DNA from: an uncultured Bacteroidota bacterium
GTDB taxonomy: Bacteria; Bacteroidota; Bacteroidia; Bacteroidales; P3
Assembly (NCBI GenBank): GCA_902800395.1
Contig: CADCEC010000001.1
Span: forward strand, 1-64,000
DNA length: 64,000 nt
Direction of reading: 5' to 3'
Positions 58,111-64,000 of this stretch are shown piece after piece. The position numbers and the translations under genes are program-made. The notes under the pieces were generated by a model. It did not search any database and was not told the DNA's origin. It saw only the letters and a list, made by a program, of their open reading frames with translations. Numbering within the stretch: position 1 is the first letter of the stretch; every line of letters begins with the position of its first letter.

Positions 58111-58527
58111 ATGAAGAAGATACTTTTGATTGCCGCGTTATTTTCAGTTTTCAGTTTTGCCTCGGCGCAGACCTATGTGGGTACGATGAGGGTAGGAAAT
58201 GAGACCCAGAAGGATGTGTGGGTGAAGTATGAGATGAATCAGGATTCGACGGGTACTTGCAATATTATGATTTACCGTGTGCTGAAGGATGTGGTGAAGC
58301 CTTATAAGATTAATCTTTTGATTCCTACCATCGACGTGAATGTCAGTGCACAGCGCACGGCGCTGGTCTGCTACAACATCGTGCCGCAGTGCGAGGGGAA
58401 GGAAGTCCCGGAATACCTGGTGGAGAAGCTGCAGGGCTCGTTGATGTTCAATGTGCTGAGTTTCTCCTGCACCATTGACGGGAAACAGTACGTCTACCGT
58501 GGGGTGATACACCGCAGAGCGGAATAA
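58111..58527 (+). CDS. Secreted calycin-like small protein
   Basis: A 138-residue protein with signal peptide MKKILLIAALFSVFSFASAQ and a beta-rich body (YVGTMRVGNETQKDVWVKYEM, CNIMIYRVL, MFNVLSFSCTIDGKQYVYRGV) similar in layout to the calycin-like beta-barrel domains of Bacteroidales. Assignment is tentative. It lies 30 nt after the HerA-like gene across a GATAATAGTTA repeat. Confidence 0.55.
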   Translation: MKKILLIAALFSVFSFASAQTYVGTMRVGNETQKDVWVKYEMNQDSTGTCNIMIYRVLKDVVKPYKINLLIPTIDVNVSAQRTALVCYNIVPQCEGKEVPEYLVEKLQGSLMFNVLSFSCTIDGKQYVYRGVIHRRAE

Positions 58528-58561
58528 TGGTTAACGTTTAACGAATGGTATGTCAACAATA

Positions 58562-58585
58562 AACGGGGGTTTCAAAACCCCCGTT
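58562..58585. terminator. Bidirectional terminator
   Basis: Stem AACGGGGGTTT / AAACCCCCGTT with 2-nt loop between two convergent genes. Confidence 0.88.
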
Positions 58586-58588
58586 CTT

Positions 58589-60097
58589 TTATTTCTCTGG
58601 TGCGAGCAGCAGGATGCCTGTGTCGCCGTTCCATGTGGTCAGGAGTTCGCGGAATTTGGCGTATTCCTCCACGGGGATGAGGGTTTTCTCGATCTTGATG
58701 CGACGGATGACCTTGATTTTGTCGCCTTTCTGGCGGATGCTGACCTCCACGCGTCCGATGCCGTCATGGCTGGCCTTACGGATGATGTCGCCACCGACGA
58801 GTTTCAGCCCTTTGCTGATGGAGAAGGTCTGCTCAACGTTGATGTCGCAGGCCGTAGTGCTCAGGGGGGTGGTGCGTACATAGGGGAGCCGGTCGACATT
58901 GGGGAGCGACAGGGGGTGGGGGATGGCGGGGATGTGGAGAGAGAAGAAGCCGTCTTCGAGGGCCACGATAGAAGCTTCCTCCTCGCCGGTGTATTCGAAG
59001 GTATCCACCTCGTCGCGGGCTTTGCCGTTGATGTCGATAGGCTCTTTGCGACGCACGTTGAGGCGGTACTCGACGGTGTCGATGAAGACACCCACCTCGT
59101 CCATGTTGTCGCCTATGACGCGGGCGCGGTAGCCCTCTTTGTTGAGGATGGCGGCGAGGAGCACGGCTTTGTCGATGGCGGTGCCGCAGCCTGTCTGCCA
59201 GGTGACGTCGGGGGTGGAGTGGACGTAGCCGAGGTGTGAGGGATGGATGTCGTTGAGGTGGATGTTGTCGACCACGAAGTCACGGACTTTGGCAACATTC
59301 ATACGCTCGTCGGTGCCGGTGATTACCTGCCCCATGGCGTCGGAGGCGGCGGCGAAGGGTTTCTGGTCGAAAGCGGGGGTATGTTCGGGGAGGCTGTTGT
59401 AGAGGTGCAGGGTGGGGACGATGTCGGCGGGCATGTAAGGCTCGCGGGGCGCCTGCGGCATGTTGACGAGGGCGAACTGGAGCGTTTTGACAGCGTTGTC
59501 AGTGTTGATTCTCGAGGTGCGGGTCACGCCGCCTTCAGGCAGGTACTGGTTGCCGAGGAAATCCCATTTCACATCCATGTCGTTGGGATAGTTCACAACC
59601 ACCTCGAGTTTCTCCACGGGGCATTCGCGCTGCAGGGGGAGGGTCTCATAGAGGAGGTTATAGCGGCGGTGGATGGTGTAGTCCACCACGATGACGCAGC
59701 CAAGCTCCATGCCGGTGTGCACCATGGCGAGTTCGCGCATGTGGTTGAAGCGACCGCAATCGGCGCACTCGGAGGGGAGCTGGTAGACGAAGGCGTTCTG
59801 TGGCATCTCCACACGGGTGCCGTCGAGCTGGCGGGTATAGACCTCGTTGATGGTGAGTTCCTCGAGGTCGGGATTGTAGACCACGAAAGTCTCGCCCTTG
59901 TCGGCGTAAGCCGTGAGGGCTCGGTTGCGGAGAATCTGCACCTCGTGGCGGTAGTGGTAGTCGCTGCTGCCGTCGGCATTCAGCGTCCACTCATGGCGCA
60001 GGAGCTTGAAGACGGCATCGGGCTGCTGGGCTTTCAAAGTGGAAAGCGGAAAGTGGAAAGTGGAAAGCAGGGCTGCTATAAAAAGTATCTTTTTCAT
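58589..60097 (-). CDS. Secreted DUF3857/transglutaminase-like protein
   Basis: A 502-residue protein: DUF3857 N-terminal domain (HEWTLNADGSSDYHYRHEVQILRNRAL) and a transglutaminase-like part with QTGCGTAIDKAVLLAAILNKEGYRARV. The Cys is kept (GCGTAIDKA), while the later His/Asp positions are not evident. The signal peptide contains STFHFPLSTLKAQ, encoded by the GGAAAGTGGAAAGT repeat (60036-60068), so the repeat forms part of the exported leader. Probably paired with the next gene. Confidence 0.8.
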   Translation of the reverse strand: MKKILFIAALLSTFHFPLSTLKAQQPDAVFKLLRHEWTLNADGSSDYHYRHEVQILRNRALTAYADKGETFVVYNPDLEELTINEVYTRQLDGTRVEMPQNAFVYQLPSECADCGRFNHMRELAMVHTGMELGCVIVVDYTIHRRYNLLYETLPLQRECPVEKLEVVVNYPNDMDVKWDFLGNQYLPEGGVTRTSRINTDNAVKTLQFALVNMPQAPREPYMPADIVPTLHLYNSLPEHTPAFDQKPFAAASDAMGQVITGTDERMNVAKVRDFVVDNIHLNDIHPSHLGYVHSTPDVTWQTGCGTAIDKAVLLAAILNKEGYRARVIGDNMDEVGVFIDTVEYRLNVRRKEPIDINGKARDEVDTFEYTGEEEASIVALEDGFFSLHIPAIPHPLSLPNVDRLPYVRTTPLSTTACDINVEQTFSISKGLKLVGGDIIRKASHDGIGRVEVSIRQKGDKIKVIRRIKIEKTLIPVEEYAKFRELLTTWNGDTGILLLAPEK

Positions 60098-60099
60098 TT

Positions 60100-60137
60100 C
60101 TACAAATCTTTAACCATTAAACATTAACCGTTAACCG
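60100..60137. repeat. AACCATTAAACATTAACCG spacer repeat
   Basis: 7-bp-period TTAACCG/TTAAACA units between the two DUF3857 genes. Related arrays: 10311-10346, 42052-42080, 58528-58545, 63688-63712. Confidence 0.75.
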
Positions 60138-62129
60138 TTATTTGGTCAGGATGACGGGGGTTTCGGAGACCATGACTTGTGCTCTGGCGCTGGCGCGGAA
60201 GGCGGGCCAGTCGGAGGCTTCGTAGAGGCGTTTGCCGAAGACGGCCTGCTCGCCGAAGCTCAGCTTGTTGCCCTCCATCTGGAACCCGCAGCCGAAGGAG
60301 GCGGCGGGGTTGGCGATGCCGTCAACCATGGGGTAGTGGAGCATCTTGGGCTCGAAGGGCAGTGTGATGGTCTCGCGGATGTCGACGAGGCGTGAGCAGC
60401 GGTCGGCGAAAGGTTGGGTACGGGTCTCGGGCGTGAGGTTGAATTTGAGATGTCCCATGGCGCGACGGAAGAGGTTGCGGGCGCTGAGGGGGATGAAGGA
60501 GATGGTGGTTTTGTCGACAGCCGCGTAGTGGGGGATGCGGTAGCGGTAGGTGATGGAGACGGGGTGGTCGAGGTAGCCGTCGGGGTCGCTATACTGGATG
60601 TCGAGGATTTCGGCGTTGGGGGCTACGCGGAGCAGTTCGAGTTCGAGGTTGCTTCGCCACTCGCTCTGGCGAGCGCTGAAAACGCCACGTACAGCAGCGT
60701 CGCTCTGGCCTTCGGCGGTGATGGTGAGGGTGCCGGTGAGGGTACCCTCCTTATCGATGGTGCTCTCGCCGAGGATGCGGAGGTAATGGTTCTCGGCGGG
60801 CGAGACGGGAGTCTCCATGAGGTCGCAGCCCTCGGCGGTGCCGATGAGGTAGCCCTGCTGCTGCTCGGCGCTGCTCCAGAGTTCACGCACGTTGGGCACC
60901 CAGGTGGGGTCGAGCATGAGGAAGGAGCCGTCGCGCTTCTGCACGGCGCAGACGCTGTGGTTGAATTGGTCGGCGGGGATGCGGTCGATGCGCTCGCCGG
61001 CCATGGTCATGGCGGCATAGGCCTTGAAGCCTGCGGCACGGAGGAAGCCGATGAGGGTGGAGGCCTTGTCCTTGCAGACGCCGCAACGGTCGGTGAAGTT
61101 CATCTGCTGGTTGTGGAGGGTGAAACCCTCGCCGGGGCCCATGGAGATGCCGGCATAGCGGATGTTGTCGGCCACCCAGTGGGTGAGGGCGCTGATGCTA
61201 TCGAGTTCGGTGGTAGCACCGCGAAGAATCTCATTGACCTTCTTCTGCACCTCGGGGGTGGCGGTGAAGCTGCCGTAGTCCTCGTTGACACCAAAGAACC
61301 AGCGGCTCTTGGCCTGCCAGTCGGGACTGGTGGAAAGGAGCAGCTTGCACTGGATGTCGTTGTTGGCCAAGGCGCGGGGCTCGCGCTTCAGAGGCATGAT
61401 GTCCTCTTTGTTGGAGAAGGTGTAGAGGCTGCGGCCAGCTTCGTCGGCAGCTTCGCGCTTCACGTCGAGCTCACCGTTGTAGACCTTGTACTGCAGGCTC
61501 TTGTTGTCAAGAATATTCAGCTGGTAGACCTTGTGCTGTACGGGTTGATCGCTCCAGAAAGGCACGATGTCGTAGTAGTGTCCGCGCATGGGAGGGATGT
61601 AGCGGTCGTCGTTGTCGGGCAGTGCTGCAAAGACCTCATTAAGTCCATTGGATCCATCCTGTAGCAGCGCATAAGTATATCCTTTCTTGTAGGTCCAGAC
61701 TTCGAGGCGGTCGCCGAGGTCGAGGTGGCCTATCTCGACCATCTTCTGGCTGGCGCCCCAGTAAATCATACGGGCGGGTGCCACGTAGTCGTAGACGGGG
61801 ATATTGTTCTCGCGGCCGGGCCAGAGGAGGGTGTCGGTATGGCCGTTGGTGTGGTGGACGAGTACGCGCTCGATGTTGCAGTAGGCCGACAAGGGGTCGT
61901 AGTCAATCTTGTAGGTGTTGTAACTGGCACAGCCAGCAAAAGAGTACATCTCGATGCACTTGTGGTTGAGGATATGGCTGAGACCGGTCTCCTCCATGTA
62001 GACACCTGTGGAGTCGAAGAGGGTGAGTGTGTTGCTGCCGGCGTATTTGCCGGGGAGCGCCTTCTGCTGTGCGGTGGCGAACGAGGCCGTGGCCGCTATC
62101 AGTGTGAGGAATACGAATGCTTTTTTCAT
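60138..62129 (-). CDS. Secreted DUF3857/transglutaminase-like protein
   Basis: A 663-residue protein with signal peptide MKKAFVFLTLIAATASFATAQ, a DUF3857 domain, and a transglutaminase-like domain with a full triad: RCGVCKDKASTLIGFLRAAGF (Cys), FNHSVCAV (His) and LMLDPTWVP (Asp). It may therefore be a catalytically competent peptidase or amidase-like enzyme in the periplasm or on the surface. It probably forms an operon with the paralogue downstream (40-nt gap). Confidence 0.82.
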   Translation of the reverse strand: MKKAFVFLTLIAATASFATAQQKALPGKYAGSNTLTLFDSTGVYMEETGLSHILNHKCIEMYSFAGCASYNTYKIDYDPLSAYCNIERVLVHHTNGHTDTLLWPGRENNIPVYDYVAPARMIYWGASQKMVEIGHLDLGDRLEVWTYKKGYTYALLQDGSNGLNEVFAALPDNDDRYIPPMRGHYYDIVPFWSDQPVQHKVYQLNILDNKSLQYKVYNGELDVKREAADEAGRSLYTFSNKEDIMPLKREPRALANNDIQCKLLLSTSPDWQAKSRWFFGVNEDYGSFTATPEVQKKVNEILRGATTELDSISALTHWVADNIRYAGISMGPGEGFTLHNQQMNFTDRCGVCKDKASTLIGFLRAAGFKAYAAMTMAGERIDRIPADQFNHSVCAVQKRDGSFLMLDPTWVPNVRELWSSAEQQQGYLIGTAEGCDLMETPVSPAENHYLRILGESTIDKEGTLTGTLTITAEGQSDAAVRGVFSARQSEWRSNLELELLRVAPNAEILDIQYSDPDGYLDHPVSITYRYRIPHYAAVDKTTISFIPLSARNLFRRAMGHLKFNLTPETRTQPFADRCSRLVDIRETITLPFEPKMLHYPMVDGIANPAASFGCGFQMEGNKLSFGEQAVFGKRLYEASDWPAFRASARAQVMVSETPVILTK

Positions 62130-62154
62130 AAAAAATGAATTCTATTTTAAAATG

Positions 62155-62162
62155 CAAAGATA
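62155..62162 (-). promoter_or_regulatory. -7 element of the DUF3857 pair
   Basis: TATCTTTG on the minus strand, 25 nt before the start at 62129. Confidence 0.75.
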
Positions 62163-62230
62163 CAAATATTTTTTTAATTTAGGGGACGAAAAAAGAAAAG
62201 TCCCAATTTTTGCATTGGAACTTTTCAGTG

Positions 62231-62301
62231 TTGTCCTACCTGGATTCGAACCAAGACAAGCTGATCCAGAGTCAGATGTGCTACCGTTACACCATAGGAC
62301 A
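62231..62301 (-). tRNA. tRNA-Gln (CTG)
   Basis: 71 nt on the minus strand; acceptor TGTCCTA/TAGGACA; anticodon loop CTCTGGA gives CTG; T-arm GGTTCGAATCC. Confidence 0.92.
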
Positions 62302-62548
62302 ATCGGTATTTTTCTTTCCTTTTAGAGGAAAAGTTCACTCGCTTCGCTCGTGTTCTTTTTCCTCGAAAGCGGGTGCAAAAGTACAACCTTTTTTGAAACT
62401 GGCAAAATATTTTTTAATTGAAAATTGAAAAATGAAAATTAAAAATTGATTGTCAGTAGATTATTTTTTTATTTTTTTGTTTTGTGATGCAATAAATCTT
62501 TCTTCGACACGTTATCAAAAATATCATTTGAAACCAAAAATAGGAATT
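62302..62548. other. Gap before rfbB
   Basis: AT-rich, with an AAAATTGAAAATT-type repeat (~62410-62450) and a GAGGAAAAGTTCACTC stretch that pairs weakly with CGAGTG...TTTTTCCTC (hairpin ~62324-62367). No exact -7 element seen for rfbB. Confidence 0.5.
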
Positions 62549-63679
62549 ATGAATATTATCATCACCGGCGGTGCCGGATTCATCGGGAGCCATGTGGTAC
62601 GTCTGTTTGTCAACAAGTACCCGCAGTACAAAATCATCAACCTCGACAAGCTGACCTATGCTGGTAACCTCGCCAACCTCAAGGACATCGAGGACAAGCC
62701 CAACTACAAGTTCGTGCGCATGGACATCTGCGACTTCGACGGTGTCTACAAGCTGATGCAGGACGAGAAGGTCGACGGCATCATCCATCTGGCCGCCGAG
62801 AGCCATGTGGACCGCAGCATCAAGGACCCCTTCACCTTCGCACAGACCAACGTGATGGGAACCCTCAGCATGCTTCAGGCCGCCAAACTCTATTGGGAGA
62901 GCCTTCCCGAGAAATTCGAAGGCAAGCGTTTCTATCATATCTCGACCGACGAGGTCTATGGCGCCCTGGAGATGACCCACCCCGAGGGCATCAAGCCTCC
63001 GTTCACCACCAAGGCCAGCAGCGGTGAGCACCACCTCGCCTATGGCGAGAAATTTTTCACCGAGGACCTCAAATACCAGCCCCACAGTCCCTATAGTGCC
63101 GCCAAGGCCTCGAGCGACCACTTCGTGCGTGCCTTCCACGACACCTATGGTCTGCCCACAGTCGTCACCAACTGCTCCAACAACTACGGCCCCTATCAGT
63201 TCCCTGAGAAGCTCATCCCGCTCTTTATCAATAATATCCGCCACCGCAAGCCGCTGCCTGTCTACGGAAAAGGTGAGAATGTCCGCGACTGGCTCTATGT
63301 AGAGGACCACGCCCGCGCCATAGACCTCATCTTCCATCAGGGCAAGATTGCCGAGACTTATAACATCGGTGGCTTCAACGAGTGGAAGAACATCGACATC
63401 ATCAAAGTGGTCATCAACACCGTCGACCGCCTGCTGGGTCGTCCCGAAGGGCAGGACATGGACCTCATCACCTATGTCACCGACCGCGCCGGCCACGATA
63501 TGCGCTACGCCATCGACAGCTCGAAGTTGCAGCGTGAGCTCGGCTGGGAGCCCAGCCTTCAGTTCGAGGAGGGCATCGAGAAGACCGTCCGCTGGTACCT
63601 CGACAACCAGGAATGGATGGACAATGTAACTTCGGGCGACTACATGAAATACTACGAGGATATGTACGCCAACCGGTAA
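62549..63679 (+). CDS. rfbB: dTDP-glucose 4,6-dehydratase
   Basis: A 376-residue SDR enzyme of dTDP-sugar (rhamnose) synthesis. NAD-binding IITGGAGFIGSHVV at the start, the catalytic DEVYG triad region, SPYSAAKASSDHFVRAFHDTYGLP (Tyr-x3-Lys) and NCSNNYGPYQFPEKLIPLFINN. It has the ~20-residue insert (KASSGEHHLAYGEKFF) usual in Bacteroidales homologues. ATG at 62549 matches the family start; the frame is open upstream. No other rml genes are adjacent. Confidence 0.96.
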   Translation: MNIIITGGAGFIGSHVVRLFVNKYPQYKIINLDKLTYAGNLANLKDIEDKPNYKFVRMDICDFDGVYKLMQDEKVDGIIHLAAESHVDRSIKDPFTFAQTNVMGTLSMLQAAKLYWESLPEKFEGKRFYHISTDEVYGALEMTHPEGIKPPFTTKASSGEHHLAYGEKFFTEDLKYQPHSPYSAAKASSDHFVRAFHDTYGLPTVVTNCSNNYGPYQFPEKLIPLFINNIRHRKPLPVYGKGENVRDWLYVEDHARAIDLIFHQGKIAETYNIGGFNEWKNIDIIKVVINTVDRLLGRPEGQDMDLITYVTDRAGHDMRYAIDSSKLQRELGWEPSLQFEEGIEKTVRWYLDNQEWMDNVTSGDYMKYYEDMYANR

Positions 63680-63715
63680 TGGTGGTTTGATTAACGGTTA
63701 ATGGTTAACGATAAG

Positions 63716-63740
63716 CGGGGCCTTGTGGCCCCGTTTTTTT
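63716..63740 (+). terminator. Terminator of rfbB
   Basis: Stem CGGGGCC / GGCCCCG with loop TTGT and a run of seven T. Confidence 0.9.
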
Positions 63741-63832
63741 GTCTTTTAAATTTTTTTTCACTTTTATACAATAAATAAAAATAAACCTCGTTTCTTAACT
63801 AGAAAAATAATTACAAAACAATATGTATAATT

Positions 63833-64000
63833 ATGAATAGGGAATTGACAAAAGCAGAGGAACAGGTGATGCAGGCCTTGTGGAAGATCGAGAAAGGATT
63901 TGCAAACGAGATTGTTGCGGCGGTGGAGAGCAATGCGGCGTACAATACGGTGCTTACCGTGGTGCGTGTGCTGGAGCAGAAGGGTTTCGTGGCGCATGAG
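63833..64000 (+). CDS. BlaI/MecI/CopY-family repressor (partial, cut by window edge)
   Basis: The first 56 codons (MNRELTKAEEQVMQALWKIE..., ending LEQKGFVAHE) match the winged-helix DNA-binding domain of the BlaI family. Homologues usually pair with a BlaR1-type membrane metalloprotease downstream, which would lie outside the window. Confidence 0.88.
   Translation, partial: MNRELTKAEEQVMQALWKIEKGFANEIVAAVESNAAYNTVLTVVRVLEQKGFVAHE

Overview
Organism. The window comes from the chromosome of an anaerobic member of the Bacteroidota, most likely order Bacteroidales. Evidence in the sequence: many promoters of the Bacteroidota type (TAnnTTTG at -7, often with TTTG exactly 19 nt upstream), A-rich leaders instead of Shine-Dalgarno sites, secreted proteins with type IX secretion (T9SS) C-terminal sorting domains, a DUF4836 lipoprotein, menaquinone genes, methylmalonyl-CoA mutase (succinate/propionate metabolism) and the [FeFe]-hydrogenase maturase HydG. 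Coding DNA is fairly GC-rich with C-ending codons; intergenic DNA is AT-rich and full of short repeats. I cannot name the genus.

Layout. 1-130: 3' end of a 5S rRNA and its terminator. 0.2-9 kb (+): sodium/amino-acid symporter, a TIGR04076-like protein, an EF-hand membrane protein, a secreted EEP nuclease/phosphatase-fold protein, aspS, menA, menG. 9-13 kb (-): thrS-infC-rpmI-rplT-rplS, where infC appears to start at AUA. 13-15.3 kb (+): methylmalonyl-CoA mutase large subunit. 15.5-17.2 kb (-): LysE-type exporter, then the YceD(DUF177)-rpmF pair. 17.2-18.6 kb: a MntA/HepT toxin-antitoxin pair bracketed by copies of a structured ~85-bp repeat. 18.6-36 kb: one 5795-residue secreted repeat protein. 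36-42 kb: a nested inverted-repeat element, a low-molecular-weight tyrosine phosphatase, an FtsX-like permease, a shrunken PurL-like protein, an ABC ATPase, a repeat-dense gap and a DUF4836 lipoprotein. 42-47 kb: mutS, six tRNAs, rpsF-rpsR-rplI. 47-53 kb: C10 protease, orphan histidine kinase, pyrG, mtnN-luxS. 53-64 kb: two small beta-barrel proteins, the hydG/TM1266 pair, a HerA-like ATPase, two DUF3857/transglutaminase proteins, tRNA-Gln, rfbB, and the start of a BlaI-type repressor.

How genes work together. mtnN and luxS overlap and form the SAH detoxification/AI-2 route. thrS to rplS is the familiar translation cluster. menA-menG complete menaquinone. The TM1266-like gene precedes hydG in a hydrogenase-maturation operon. 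The giant protein and the C10 protease probably leave the cell by T9SS.

Most unusual points. (1) At least eight families of imperfect short-period (7-11 bp) repeats fill the gaps and also lie in frame inside conserved genes (menG, menA, mtnN, pyrG, DUF177, an ABC ATPase, the PurL-like gene, a signal peptide). (2) The ~85-bp repeat near the toxin-antitoxin pair carries a micro-ORF with ATGA-type overlaps and mutually exclusive hairpins. (3) The giant Cys-repeat adhesin-like protein shows recent internal duplication. (4) infC lacks any standard start codon at the conserved N-terminus. (5) A PurL-like protein has lost its catalytic middle. Functional statements rest on recognising family motifs by eye; no database search was run.
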